Assembly (NCBI GenBank): GCA_029204225.1
Contig: CM055092.1
Span: 44,124,309-44,188,308, forward strand
DNA: 64,000 nt
Direction: 5' to 3'
Origin: Diphasiastrum complanatum
Taxonomy: Eukaryota > Streptophyta > Lycopodiopsida > Lycopodiales > Lycopodiaceae
In this document: piece by piece, positions 48,301-55,830 of the stretch
How the letters are laid out: every line of letters starts with the position of its first letter
Numbering within the stretch: the first letter of the stretch is position 1
The notes under the pieces: model-generated
Told to the model about the DNA's origin: nothing
Databases searched by the model: none
Seen by the model: only the letters and a program-made list of their open reading frames with translations
Program-made: the position numbers and the translations under genes

Positions 48301-51300
48301 GAATGAGTCTTGAGTTATATCTTATGAAGTGAGACTTGGCTCAAGAATGGCCCTAGGTCCAGAATTTGCCTAGAGTTTGGTCTCACAAGTGGTTGACTCG
48401 GAAGCTTTGTTAGTGGCACTTTGGGAAGCCTTCACGGTTCAAGCCTCAAGACTCCAAGTGAAAGAGTTCTCGACTTGGACATTGGTTTGGATAGAGGAAA
48501 GAACAAGAAGAATTGGCAAGAATTTATAAGTTTTGATGATTTGTCACGATGTCATTTAGTTCAAAAGCAACACCATTGTTTGAAAGGAAAATTTTCAAAG
48601 TTCGTAAAGATTTGGGGGTTTATCTTTATTAAGAAGAACCGGAGAAGATTTTGTAAAAATCATCAAAGTTGGTGACAAGTGTTTAGGGAAATACGATGGT
48701 TTAAGGCATTGGATGAATTAGGGCATCAGAACCCTAAAATCAAGTTGGAACAAAAATTGACTCAGTCAAACTTGTTCAAAGGTCAAGCTATCTACGAGGA
48801 CATGCACGATGAAAGGAAAAGGTGTTAAACTAAAAATTAGGTTTAAGCAAAGAAGGGTATGCAAATAAAGTTAATTTTTTGTCAAAGGTGTGGAATCAAA
48901 CCAAAATGTCAAGTAAACCCAGTTGGGGTTGCATGCAGATGTGCATGTTGTTGGTTGAGGTTATCGATAGATATTTCTAAGAAGACCTAAACACCAAAAG
49001 TAGACCTAAACACCCAAAAGTAGACCTAACCACAAGTGGTTGACTCAGAAGCTTTGTTAGTGGCACTTTGGGAAGCCTTCACGGTTCAAGCCTCAAGACT
49101 CCAAGTGAAAGAGTTCTCGACTTGGACATTGGTTTGGATAGAGGAAAGAACAAGAAGAATTGGCAAGAATTTATAAGTTTTGATGATTTGTCACGATGCC
49201 ATTTAGTTCAAAAGCAACACCATTGTTTGAAAAATAAAATTTCAAAGTTTGTAAAGATATCTTTATTAAGAAGAAGAACCGGAGAAGATTTTGTAAAAAT
49301 CATCAAAGTTGGTGACAAGTGTTTACGGCAATACGATGGTTTAAGGCATTGGATGAATTAGGGCATCAGAACCCTAAAATCAAGTTGGAACAAAGCTTGA
49401 CTCAGTCAAACTTGTTCAAAGATCAAGCTATCTACGAGGACATGCACGATGAAAGGAAAAGGTGTTAAACTAAAAATTAGGTTTAAGCAAAGAAGGGTAT
49501 GCAAATAAAGTTAATTTTTTGTCAAAGGTGTGGAATCAAACCAAAATGTCAAGTAAACCCAGTTGGGGTTGCATGCAGATGTGCATGTTGTTGGTTGAGG
49601 TTATCGATAGATATTTCTAAGAAGACCTAAACACCAAAAGTAGACCTAGTTAGGGTTACATGCAAGAATGCATGTTATTGGTTTTGGTTAGTTGGAGATT
49701 TCTATGAGAAATATGAAGCATACTCAAGTGAATGATACAAGTACCACTAGGGTCGACCATATCAAGCTACTTCAAAAGGTGAAAGTTACAGAACTTTCAA
49801 GAGGGTGTCAATTATATTGGAAAAGTACCAAGAGTGCAAGCAAAGCACTATATGTGGTGTTATTAAGAATACCATTGTTTGGTACATGGTGCATGGTGCA
49901 AAAGGTTTTATCTTAGAGGGATAATTGCCTAGTAAAGTAATTTGTTTTGAAATTACTCCTTGAAACTTTGCAAGGGAGTTGGTTTTAAAATTTGTTTGCA
50001 ATTTCTTATTGTCGCAAACGATAAGTTCATTGTTATAGGTTGCACTTGTAACAAGCTATGTTGGAAGTTTAGTTCAAAAAGCAAGTTGAACTCCAAGAGG
50101 GAGTTTGGTCCATTAACATGTATTTTTTGTACTTGGACACAACAAGCGAGTTATCATTCTGCTTTATGTAAGTTTGAGAAAGACGAAGTTGCCAAGGAGC
50201 AATGCAGGAATCAACACAAGTGGAGCCAATTACTTATGAAGTACAAGTTTTTAACATGGGTGTTGATGCAGGAGATTTGAAGATCTTTTGTATGACATTT
50301 GTAGATCCATTTCTTATTTTTGATTGCTGTGATGGTGCTATGGTAATCAAAGAGTCACATTTTTGTTATGGATGTTGGTGAGATCTTTACTTCGAAGATG
50401 CTCAAACTTCAAAGAGACCGAAGGAGTCAATCTTCAAGCAACGAAGTTCTCAAAATTACAACAAAGGCTAATATTATTGATCAAAGGAGAGTCAAAGAAT
50501 TAGGTGATATGCTACACTCATGGTTTATGGAGGTCAATAAAGACATTGAGGTCATGTGATCACAAATCTTACATCAAAATTGAGGATCTTCATTGCATGA
50601 TTGTGATAGAGGATACACATGCGTACCTATGTTACACATAGATGTTATTAACAATGTAAACATTAAGGGGGAGTGTTGGAAGTAATGTTTAATTGTTACC
50701 CATTAATGTTTAATTAGGACATTAATGCCAAGCCTGCGTGCTATGACTAGGGCTGAGTTTGGTAGTGATAGACTTAGACTTAGGCATACATCAAGTTAAG
50801 TTAGACTAGAGTCAAAGTTAGACCTAAGTCAAAAGTTGACTAGGGCACATGCAAGCACACTAATGAGAAGAGTGACAAGTGTACATACATGAAAAAAGCA
50901 AGTAAAAGCATAGTCATGCATAGGGTAGCGTATCATGGGTAGATGATAGCTATTCTTAGATGGCCTGTTTTTGGTAGTGATAGACTTAGACTTAGGCTTA
51001 CATCAAATTAAGTTAGACTAGAGTCAAAGTTAGACCTAAGTCAAAAGTTGACTAGGGCACACACTAATGAGAAGAGTGACAAGCGTATGGATACAAGGTT
51101 GCAGGTAAGCTTCAGCTTGAAGGATACATCAATTCAGATTGGACAAATAATAGAGAAAATCATAGGTCTACTTCGAGCTATGCTTTTTCCCTTGCTTCTT
51201 GGACAATTTATTGTAGTAAGAAGCAGCCCACCAAGGCTCTATAATTGATGGAAGCTGAGTACAAGGAAACTTCGAAGGCTGCTTGTGAGGAAATTTGGCT

Positions 51301-53113
51301 TAGGAGGCTACTTGGTGATGTCTCGATAGCCAAAGTTGTATTCAACTGGCCAAGCCTATGTCTCATGAACATACAAGGCACATAGAGGTGGATCAACACT
51401 TCATAGAGAGAAGGTGTAGAGATAAAATTAGCTCATTCATTGTGACACTAGACCAAGCAGCAACCATCTATAATATAGCTATTAGTTAAGAGAAATTTGA
51501 GAAATTTCAATGGATGCTAGGTGTTAGTGTAAATAATATAGCCATCAAGGGCGGATGTTAAAATGAATGCCTATCTAACCAGCTTTGTATATTTGTAACT
51601 TGTAAGTTGTGCATATGCAATAGGGTTATGAATCAAATACATTGTGAACCCCACTTATGCAAATTTAGCAAGTAGGTCAAGTAGGACACATGGTCAACTT
51701 GACATCTAGAGCTGAATTTAGTATGATACGTCTCATGCAAACCCATAGAGCATGTATCACATGTGGCACCCAAGATCTTTTGGATCTTGAGGGGTTACCA
51801 TGCTCTCCCACTAAGTGATTATTCACTTGTTAAAATCCATCTCTCTTGTCACGGAGCTAGAGCTTTGGTGTTTGCGCACTTTATTTATTCTAGCTTGGAC
51901 AGAAAAATTAAATGGGCATATATATTTTGCGATTCAATCATCTTTTTTGAATGAAATATCGGGACATTATCATTACGTTTGCTACAAATTTCTTCTTTGC
52001 AACAAGCTGTGCTGGCATTGCGATGATACGTCAAAATCTTGTAATTATTTTTTGGAGGTCTTTAACATGCGCTCGCACGCATGCACACACAAAAAACAGT
52101 GGTTGAATTTGTGTGCCTGTTCTAGATGCTGTCTGCTGCTGCCCACCTTATGCTTAAAATGAACATTTCCATGGCTGGAGCTACGTTGCTAGTCTTCATC
52201 ATATTCAAGCCACACACTGACACTATTTTTGACAAGCAAGTTACATCGATCAGCAATCATGAAATGATGTGCAAGTCTGATACATACCCTGATTCTCAGA
52301 AGGATGGACAGAAACCTCATCAGCATGCTGCTCCAAGTAGCGCCTTATACCAGCGCTAATTATGCCCAAAAACACGTCATTTACAGTCTGCATAATTGTC
52401 AAAGGAAAGATAGCTGTAGTTTTGACTTGATTAAGTTCTAGAAAGAAATTGCAGCAATCTTATGTGAAGCATCTACACATAAAGCAGTGACGTTTTATGA
52501 CTTGAGGGAATCTTGTAAGAAAGTCACAAAGTTTAGGTACCCCTCCAACTGCATTCTTCACAATGCGCATATCGTCCATTCTAATGCTTCCAGTGTAGAG
52601 AGATTTTGGACTGTGTTCAACACCAGAGAAACCTTTCAGTGGTGTCTGGCTGTCTTTAACACCTAACAGCAATAGAAAAAACTTCCCAACCTCAATAAGT
52701 GTGCACCATATAACAATAAGCATCCTCCAGAATAGAAAAATGTAACCCTTCATTGATTCGGCCTTTTTTTGGTTGGAGTTTAGGCCAGGCTGAACAGATG
52801 GTAGGGAATCGGGATTAGCCACACTTCGGGTGCTGGCCAAGAACAAAGACATTAAAGATATGCCATCACCCAAAGAATGATGAAGCCTAAGTATCAAACT
52901 TGCTGCAGCATCTGCAGATTCAAAATTTAAAACATGAACTTCCCATAATGGCCGAGATCGATCGAGTGGTGGTGCCAAACCGAGTCCTGCTGCATATTTT
53001 TCAATTCTCCTGTCAGATTCCAGATTCATAGCTGATGCTAGGGGTACAACTATGTGATCATCAAGGTTAACTTCTGTTCGCACCCAATATTCAGACCCAT
53101 GCTTGTCTTTTTC
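17836..53113 (-). CDS. WSD: Wax ester synthase/diacylglycerol acyltransferase, WSD family (3' six exons; 5' end not in view)
   Basis: Six minus-strand exons join in an open frame of 420 codons plus stop: 53113-52541, 52387-52288, 37173-37085, 24878-24669, 18266-18129, 17988-17836. All introns have GT...AG ends and the phases agree. The catalytic motif HHSLGDG (HHxxxDG family signature) is at residues 78-84 of this part, preceded by SRPLWEVH. A hydrophobic segment (GYIFLFWRMLIVIWCTL) follows, as in plant WSD proteins. The C-terminal domain has TVNDVFLG, VLVNTRPK, NNVGYVIIP and SNMIGPLEE. Plant WSD proteins are about 470-500 residues, so one or two 5' exons (about 60-80 residues, with the start) are missing from view and probably lie beyond the right edge. 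The enzyme would join fatty alcohol, or diacylglycerol, to acyl-CoA at the ER. Introns are 153 bp, 15.1 kb, 12.2 kb, 6.4 kb and 140 bp. Confidence 0.92.
18129..18266 (-). CDS. WSD: WSD exon with SNMIGP motif
   Basis: 46 codons, phase 0 at both ends. It encodes AAANLTYRSVLHTTLS, then SNMIGPLEEVMFMGNP and YIVPTSYGQAQ, equivalent to the conserved SNVVGP...G.P segment of plant WSD proteins. Confidence 0.92.
18267..20163. other. WSD intron part without recognised elements
   Basis: No gene or clear mobile element is seen except a homopolymer C run. Short open frames such as 19190-19435 have no motif. Confidence 0.5.
19924..19951. repeat. Poly-C run
   Basis: About 28 consecutive C bases. The exact length is likely uncertain because such runs are hard to sequence. 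Confidence 0.9.
20172..20524. mobile_element. hAT-type MITE, 353 bp, with exact 8-bp target duplication
   Basis: It starts CATAG and ends CTATG and is flanked by GTTGACAT on both sides (20164-20171 and 20525-20532). Near the left end are two perfect palindromes, 18 bp at 20183-20200 and 22 bp at 20209-20230, both built on GAACCGT/ACGGTTC. The right end repeats the same word in looser form. The middle holds repeats of TCTGTGTGGAT and AATTAATTAATT. It has no coding capacity and sits in old copia-derived sequence. Confidence 0.92.
20533..21196 (+). mobile_element. Copia 3' end and LTR
   Basis: After a short internal remnant ending in AAGGAGGG at 20705-20712, an LTR runs from TGTTGGAATG (20713) to TTCCTACA (21196), 484 bp. 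A related truncated LTR lies inverted at 45864-46219, where its primer site is preserved. It contains an imperfect TTGGATAGTCAATAGTCAAG tandem repeat near 20930-20990. Confidence 0.8.
21197..21599. other. Intron sequence with GA repeat and a hAT-like block
   Basis: A GA-rich microsatellite lies at about 21350-21386. The reverse of the GGGCAATATGGGTATCA block lies near 21478-21494, and a possible element end (reverse GTAGATGCATCATGC) lies near 21570-21586. This suggests another hAT-like element fragment. Confidence 0.45.
21608..22214. mobile_element. hAT-like non-autonomous element, 607 bp, with exact 8-bp target duplication
   Basis: The ends are CAGAGTTGCAGC and CCTGCAACTTTG, an imperfect terminal inverted repeat, flanked by ATATATAG at 21600-21607 and 22215-22222. 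Just inside the left end are GATCGCGATC (21621-21630) and related GATCC/CGGATCG words. The right end carries GTTCTGGAACGGAAC. It codes for nothing recognisable. Confidence 0.88.
22223..22450. mobile_element. Cluster of hAT-like element ends
   Basis: Two more word clusters sit side by side. At 22225-22335 are repeated GCGTCC/GGACGTG/CCGCGTCCG words between TTTGATATA copies. At 22348 CATAGTTGCATAGC starts another end with the palindrome AAACGCGTTT (22382-22391), then a T-run and GTGGGCAATATG. Exact boundaries are not resolved because the flanks are simple TA repeats. Confidence 0.55.
22451..23399. other. Unassigned intron sequence
   Basis: Both strands near 22484-22838 are open for about 100 codons, but neither product is recognised. 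The segment may be part of the LINE remnant that follows. Confidence 0.4.
23400..24190 (+). mobile_element. LINE 3' end remnant
   Basis: Translated fragments in shifting frames include LLLYGCECWGT, a VKSQ..SIVVMLMETKTHLAK-like stretch, EHNGWYYHMKQHL/HLAKWDMNAEL and finally DPHCQVCGASKVEDEEDSLL followed by TYENIRARNMGDLF. The LYG.ECW motif and the terminal Cys-rich segment are typical of the C-terminal part of plant LINE ORF2 proteins. Many stops and frameshifts mean it is long dead. Confidence 0.6.
24261..24348. repeat. (TC)44 microsatellite
   Basis: A pure TC run of 88 bp. The open frame through it (a Ser-Leu repeat) is an artefact of the repeat. Confidence 0.97.
24669..24878 (-). CDS. WSD: WSD exon with NNVGYVIIP motif
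   Basis: 70 codons between a GAATCCAG acceptor and a GTACTC donor. It encodes ELASMMKGGSQARWGNNVGY, then VIIPMCVKHFDDPLDYIRKA and KEVSDRKKYSLEA, all typical of the plant WSD C-terminal domain. It stands alone, 6.4 kb from the next exon and 12.2 kb from the previous one. Confidence 0.94.
25278..25610. mobile_element. hAT-like element ends with AAACGCGTTT words
   Basis: CATAGATGCACGG at 25278 opens an element end with a perfect 16-bp palindrome GCGTTTCTAGAAACGC (25290-25305), a T-run and the shared GTGGGCAATATGGGTATCA block at about 25369-25387. A second cluster with AGAAACGCGTTTCT (25549-25562) follows. No matching right terminus and target duplication were found, so it may be a broken or nested copy. 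Confidence 0.6.
25611..28367. other. WSD intron part without recognised gene
   Basis: The segment 26640-27430 is more GC-rich than the rest and may be an unrecognised repeat; its open frames have no motif. A possible hAT-like end (AAGTTGCATCAGCATG with CCAGAAC words) lies near 27658-27730. Otherwise I see nothing. Confidence 0.4.
28570..28830. repeat. Tandem repeat of about 84 bp, nearly 3 copies
   Basis: Units starting CC(T)AATC(G/A)(G/C)AGTGC recur near 28598, 28681 and 28766 and carry GCATGTGGGGGA and GCACATGGG words. The array is subterminal in the hAT element. It gives repetitive open frames on both strands that I do not count as genes. Confidence 0.85.
28870..29060. repeat. Degenerate GTGAGAG array
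   Basis: About 20 loosely repeated words of the type GTGAGAGGCTGTGAGAG run up to the start of the second ORF of the hAT element. Confidence 0.85.
29084..29428 (+). pseudogene. Second ORF of the hAT element, charged coiled-coil-like protein
   Basis: A 114-residue frame from ATG at 29084 to TAG at 29426-29428 is broken by one internal TAG at 29183-29185. The first part (MAEGEARRKLEEDVRRHNER) and the last (REAERERQNNAPDEGEESV) are highly charged and helix-prone; an Ala-Pro-Val linker lies between. It is not a known transposase domain. It is convergent with the transposase, their ends being under 90 bp apart. If the internal stop is recent, it was an accessory protein of the element. It could instead be captured host sequence or a chance frame; the in-frame continuity on both sides of the stop argues for coding. 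Confidence 0.5.
29515..32938 (-). pseudogene. hAT transposase (BED finger, DUF659, hAT dimerisation domain)
   Basis: The likely start is ATG at 32938. It has a BED zinc finger (RCRYCLTEF...HLKGHLL), a long Pro/Ser-rich linker, a DUF659 region ending MSDGWTDVRRRPILNILV, the catalytic-core segment VTDNATNCIQMG to FVTRKRRVLAMF, WRDAQTLSG and ELMDRIG, and the C-terminal dimerisation motif CERNWSTWALIHTRRRNRLS, then an acidic tail. At least four introns can be placed, for example about 30538-30600 and 30281-30357. In-frame stops at about 31713 (TAG after SCMGT), near 31617 and near 30258 break it, so this copy is probably inactive. Confidence 0.9.
33551..33882. mobile_element. hAT-like MITE, 332 bp, flanked by TTTCTTAG
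   Basis: Identical 8-bp repeats TTTCTTAG lie at 33543-33550 and 33883-33890. Both ends carry GTCCGG/GGACGCGTCC words (perfect palindrome at 33604-33613; partner words at 33808-33870), and the middle is a tandem AATTATTTTTT array. The terminal inverted repeat is weak: CAGACATGAGGGTCC against the reverse of GGTCCTGCTTGCTTAG. Boundaries therefore rest on the duplication. Confidence 0.75.
33621..33765. repeat. (TTTTAATTATTTTTTAATTA)n array
   Basis: An AT-only tandem repeat with a period of about 24 bp fills the centre of the MITE. Confidence 0.85.
33891..37084. other. WSD intron part, AT-rich, with small repeats
   Basis: No gene seen. ACATGCAA words cluster at 34945-35030. A block of about 100 bp near 36120-36220 recurs at about 36300-36400 (shared GGTATCATAGAACAATATAC). 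Confidence 0.45.
37085..37173 (-). CDS. WSD: WSD exon with VLVNTRP motif
   Basis: 89 bp. The first two bases complete a glycine codon split by the 15.1-kb intron. It encodes KVSGQQKCTDFLRIRATVLV then NTRPKAGLQ, the conserved 'VN.RP' segment. Acceptor AACTGCAG and donor GTAATA are clear. Confidence 0.93.
37174..37950. other. WSD intron part without recognised elements
   Basis: No gene or element could be identified between the exon acceptor and the gypsy LTR that begins near 37951. Confidence 0.45.
37951..39733 (+). mobile_element. Ty3-gypsy element 5' part (LTR, primer site, gag)
   Basis: An LTR of about 784 bp ends CCTGACA at 38734, followed by a primer site TGGTATTAGAGC at 38737-38748 and a gag frame at 39137. 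The gag is cut at 39733 by the second hAT element. The LTR start (GGAAGCAATGTTTAATTTTTACCC) resembles the LTR at 50674, so the two belong to related families. Confidence 0.75.
39137..39733 (+). pseudogene. Gypsy gag, 5' part, interrupted
   Basis: A single frame with one TAG at 39341-39343 encodes VDAIEMVLQQILEQLK, KLPTIKDLKPLKHTGV, WIQKWEKAFQMCGI, ATNQLQETAQCWWRK and TWEEFKHMFIENW, the retrotransposon gag domain. The frame ends abruptly where the hAT element begins. It is homologous to the gag at 46958. Confidence 0.85.
40454..44089 (-). pseudogene. hAT transposase with BED finger, multi-exon
   Basis: The start is MPREKDPLWDHVTVASNYG at 44089 with a BED finger (CKYCGKDYTGGPTRIKAHLL). Further exons give the DUF659 region (43288-43103), SDGWTDTRKRHIVNILVSSC (about 42790), IIDNAANCVAMGKLVNEKY (42530 on), PFWDDARAIIIALQPLY (42041 on), WEWFHQPLHAMACILHPLW (about 41730), and the dimerisation motif CERNWSLFSLIHTKRRNKLS (about 41230). 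It ends in an acidic tail with TGA at 40456-40454. A frameshift near 43330 and a stop near 42100 suggest it is inactive. The protein is related to, but clearly different from, the transposase at 29515-32938. Confidence 0.88.
44190..44231. repeat. Short (CA)n microsatellite
   Basis: A CA run at about 44211-44231 within a CT/CA-rich stretch upstream of the transposase start. Confidence 0.8.
44420..45238 (-). pseudogene. Copia gag (UBN2 domain)
   Basis: From ATG at 45238 (MAKESESIGSLFNEDRLDDR) the frame carries NYSLWCYMIKNLLIAKDLWE, SKSAWETLAKMFQVKN and LTKIKDLRGELLSIDEMI, then a Lys-rich tail where a zinc knuckle is expected but is garbled. This is the capsid-like gag of a copia element. It is mostly open but has no complete 3' end. 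Confidence 0.85.
45852..45863 (-). promoter_or_regulatory. Primer binding site (initiator tRNA-Met type)
   Basis: TGGTATCAGAGC on the minus strand lies immediately after the LTR end CCTACA. Confidence 0.88.
45864..46219 (-). repeat. Copia LTR, truncated
   Basis: The reverse complement matches much of 20813-21196, including the TTGGATAGTCAATAGTCAAG repeats. About 130 bp of the 5' end is replaced by gypsy sequence at 46220. Confidence 0.85.
46220..47880 (+). mobile_element. Internally deleted Ty3-gypsy element
   Basis: An LTR remnant ends GTGCAACA at 46410, followed by a primer-like site TTTGGTATCAAAG at 46411 and a gag-RT chimeric frame. Protease and the first part of RT are missing. No 3' LTR is recognised after 47880. 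Confidence 0.75.
46958..47878 (+). pseudogene. Gypsy gag joined in frame to reverse transcriptase
   Basis: Gag (MASASNTIQDSQRLDTVCSK to WLQKWEKAFQRK) runs in the same frame, through a TGA at 47285-47287, into RT: YSPFASPIILVKKKNGSWRM, CVDYRGLNKVT, FSKIDLKSGYHQVRV, YLVMPFGLTNAPATF and the catalytic NFVDDIMIY. A deletion removed the rest of gag, the zinc knuckle and the protease, yet kept frame. RT ends early at DGLSPRYCGP. Confidence 0.88.
47881..48383 (+). repeat. LTR-end and primer-site remnant
   Basis: TGGTATTAGAAC at 48081-48092 follows GCTTACA, resembling an LTR end plus tRNA-Met primer site. This suggests that a further decayed element starts here. Confidence 0.4.
48384..49648. repeat. 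Tandem duplication with 647-bp period
   Basis: The block from CACAAGTGGTTGACTC (48384) repeats from 49031 to about 49648 with high identity, apart from small indels. The two copies give near-identical open frames at 48421 and 49068 with no known domain. It probably arose by unequal crossing-over inside an old LTR element. Confidence 0.92.
49649..51062 (+). mobile_element. Decayed retroelement 3' part with purine tract and LTR start
   Basis: AAGGGGGAG at 50665-50673 is followed by TGTTGGAAGTAATG at 50674, a classic polypurine tract and LTR start. The first 85 bp resemble the LTR at 37951. Within the LTR a block of about 93 bp starting TTTGGTAGTGATAGACTTAG occurs at 50757 and again at 50970. 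The upstream internal region (49649-50660) has no recognisable domain. Confidence 0.6.
51100..51760 (+). mobile_element. Copia RNase H remnant with purine tract and LTR start
   Basis: The translation in one frame gives LEGYINSDWTNNRENHRSTS, SYAFSLASWTIYCSKKQPT, MEAEYKETSKAACEEIWLRR and LLGDVS, the copia RNase H domain with a few stops. It is followed by an HEHTRHIEVDQHF-like end, then AAGGGCGGA (51547-51555) and TGTTAAAATG, an LTR start. Confidence 0.75.
51761..52287. other. WSD intron part near the exons
   Basis: No gene or element is recognised before the exon at 52288. Confidence 0.4.
52288..52387 (-). CDS. WSD: WSD exon with TVNDVFLG motif
   Basis: 100 bp, ending in a split glycine codon before GTATGT. 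It encodes TVNDVFLGIISAGIRRYLEQ and a short tail, the conserved segment after the hydrophobic region. Confidence 0.93.
52541..53113 (-). CDS. WSD: WSD exon with HHxxxDG active site
   Basis: 191 codons, phase 0 at both ends, with acceptor CTGCAG at its 5' side. It begins EKDKHGSEYWVRTEVNLDDH and contains SRPLWEVH, the acyltransferase motif HHSLGDG and the hydrophobic segment. The upstream exon that should supply the N-terminus was not found between 53114 and 64000. Confidence 0.94.
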
Positions 53114-53750
53114 CTGCAGTACAGAAAGGCTTTAGCTACTGCAGTACCAATATATCCCAGAATACCAACAAAATCTAGTCAGCTCAAGTTATATAACACA
53201 CAAGCATTTGAAGATCTGGACATCAGACATGAGCGATGACAATCCAGCAACCGAGAATTTGAAAGTTATGTTCCTTACAAAGTTTGAAGGATGTTGACTT
53301 CCAAGCAACCCACACTTGTTTTCTAATGTAACGGATTTTAGAATCAATAGAACAAATACAGGATTCTAAAGTTTAAGTTTCCAAGGACATTAGATTCACT
53401 AAGCTTATTAAAATGATTTATTTCACAATAGACGGTTTGGATATATGATCATATGTATCCTAGTTTTATTTGTGAGAACCTGAATTTTGCACAATGGCTG
53501 GACAGTCAATATCGAGGGACGAAAAATCAAAAGCTTCAAAAGGCAAAAGAGTCATAGATTCCAAAATTGGATGGCATTATCCCTTACATACTCCATTCAC
53601 TAATTAAGAATGCTCAGATTTATAATCAGATCCCGAACTGCCTAAGAACCTTATTCTGGTCCTTATACATTGAAGTATTGAGATACTACTAGTGCCTTAC
53701 TATCACCCAAACTACCAGTGCCTTAATTTTACCTGAAATCCTCAATACAT
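53114..53750. other. WSD upstream intron (start)
   Basis: Sequence directly upstream of the active-site exon. A CTGCAG acceptor borders the exon. No further WSD exon is found here. Confidence 0.5.
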
Positions 53751-54299
53751 TGTTAAAATCAGAGGTTATGAACCTCATTTGGATCAATTATGGACTTGGC
53801 TCTTCCCATTCGCCACGTCCATTCGCACCTACTTTACCTTTACCTTTTATGCATAAGAAAGCCTCGGGCCCTCTATTTAATTGTTCACTGACATTTAGAC
53901 TATATGGTTGGCCTTGGGCCCTATTATTCATCTATTGACATATCACCTTGGAGGGGGGCCCTCTTGGAAAGCACACTATTTTCCCTTCCAGTTGACTCTT
54001 ATCCTCTGGACCCCTTTTTAGGGCTTCCTGTTGGGTATAAGTAGGACTCCAATGTCACTTTCACTTTCAGTTTATGATATGAATCTCTCTCTTTTAGCCT
54101 CCTTGGTCTCTCTTTCTTGCTTTCTAGGATTAAGTCTTGCTTTTGTGCTACTTTCTAGTTTAGCCCTAGATTACTTGTGGATCCGTTCGTAACTTGGCAT
54201 CAGAGCACTTTCCTGAGCAAATTTCTTTTTTTTTTCGAAGGGCACCCGTCCATCATCGTGCATATCTCCTTGCCCTCCCTCGCTTGGGCCCCAGGCTCT

Positions 54300-54575
54300 A
54301 TACGCCCCCCCCCCCCCACCCCCCGATCCATAGCGGCCCATCCTGATTTCAGCGGCCCCCTGATCCTGATCCATAGCAGCCCACCCCGATTTCAGCGGCC
54401 CCTTGATCCTGCTCCATAGTGGCCCCTTGATCAATAGCCCCCCCCCCCCCCCCCCCCATTCATAGCGGCCCCCTAATCCTGCTCCATCGCGCCCCCCCCT
54501 GATCAATAGCCCCCGCCCCCCCCCTTGATTCATAGCGTCCCCTTGATCCTGCTCCATAGCGGCCCCCTGATCCAA
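54300..54575. repeat. C-rich minisatellite in the gypsy leader
   Basis: Repeats of CCTGATCC(T)...CCATAGCGGCCCC alternate with C runs of 8-18 bases. The glycine-rich frame on the opposite strand is an artefact. Confidence 0.85.
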
Positions 54576-55239
54576 GTGGCCTGATCCGGCTCTTGCTACA
54601 CAATACCTGCCACTAGTTGCTCTGGAGGCAAACTGCTCGTTGTTCCTGCTTGCAACCAAGAAACCGTTCCAGCTCGTTGCAGAGTCACCAACGGACATCC
54701 TACTCGTTGCTCACGGGCCACTGCATATAGCTGAAGGCCGCAGATGCGACTGACTGTGACTGTCACATTTGCCGATTCAAAACAATGGAAAAGTGATCTC
54801 TGATTCCATTGATGATTTCTTTGCATGCACACTTTTTTTTTTAACCACTGGATTCTTGCTTGCTGACCCGATATCTTATTCTCAGATAATATTCTTGCAA
54901 GCTTGGTACATTATACAGGTGGCAGTGGGTCGATTGCATTCTATCTTTTCTGCAGATCACAACACCTTCACCATCCCTCGCTCTCCCTATCGAGTGACTT
55001 TCAGAATAAGGAACAGTTCCTCGGTATTTTCGATCTGGGAACTTGGACTGGAGAAGCCGATTTCCCTTTTCCACTATCTTCTGCTTCGTGACTACTTACC
55101 TCTATTACGAGTTCTTGTGCGAGTCGCTTACATGTTTTTTATGGCGTACCTGATGTGACGACTTATGTCCTCTCCTTCAATTCGTCCATTGGATTCCGTA
55201 CGTCCCTCGCTCTTGCTCTAGTTTCATTTCTCTTTCAGT

Positions 55240-55830
55240 ATGTCGGAAGCTCATTCTCCGACCACGAGTGAACACCCTCAGGATGCTTTGACAGATCATA
55301 TTCGTCAGGCCATGGACGCTGCTATTTCTAGCCTCTCTTCTCGTTTAGATACGGTCATGACCAATCTTGCCTCATTTCAGTCCCAGATTGATGCATTACA
55401 GCCCCATGGCCCTGGCAAGGCTCCTATGACGCCTATCCTCGGGACACCGTCGTCATCCAGTTATCCTGGTGGCCATCTTGGTGGATCTCCCATTCCGGCT
55501 CCTCCACCTCCTGGATTTCACCCCTTTTCACGTACGACAGGTCCTGAGCCACACCTCGTGATTTCCGTGACCGGATACAACTTACTACCTATTATGGTTC
55601 CTCTGATGGGAATCTTCTTGGTTTGCTAAGCTTGACACTTATTTCCAAATCTACCCTAAAACTGACGTTCAGAAGATCCAATTAGCCGCCTTACATTTAG
55701 ATGGTCGGGCTGCCACTTGGTGGCGGGTTTTTCGTTCTGATCCTGATCGGGAGGGGATGCATTTCTGTCCCTCTTTTCACCGTGACCTTCGCCATGCTAT
55801 GATTGATCCTCAGTGGCTGAGAAAATATTT
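55240..55830 (+). pseudogene. Gypsy gag, truncated and frameshifted
   Basis: MSEAHSPTTSEHPQDAL starts a gag with FQSQIDALQPHGPGKAPM and a Pro-rich stretch. After a frameshift near 55560-55620 come AKLDTYFQIYPKTD, HLDGRAATWWRVFR and RHAMIDPQWL. It ends at the junction near 55825. The same motifs occur intact at 59330-60280. Confidence 0.88.

Larger units (their letters stand above)
53751..55830 (+). mobile_element. Ty3-gypsy element 5' part (related to the 58188 element)
   Basis: LTR sequence from about 53751 to 54190 is followed by a primer-like site TTGGCATCAGAGC (54194-54206), a C-rich leader and gag. It resembles the element at 58188-62026 in LTR, leader and gag. It breaks off near 55830 at a junction with copia sequence. 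Confidence 0.8.

Noticed and set aside
48384-49648. CRISPR-like or satellite array
   Set aside because: Only two long units with no short regular spacing; a simple tandem duplication fits better.
54171-54698. Glycine-rich open frame on the minus strand
   Set aside because: It comes from the C-rich minisatellite in the gypsy leader.
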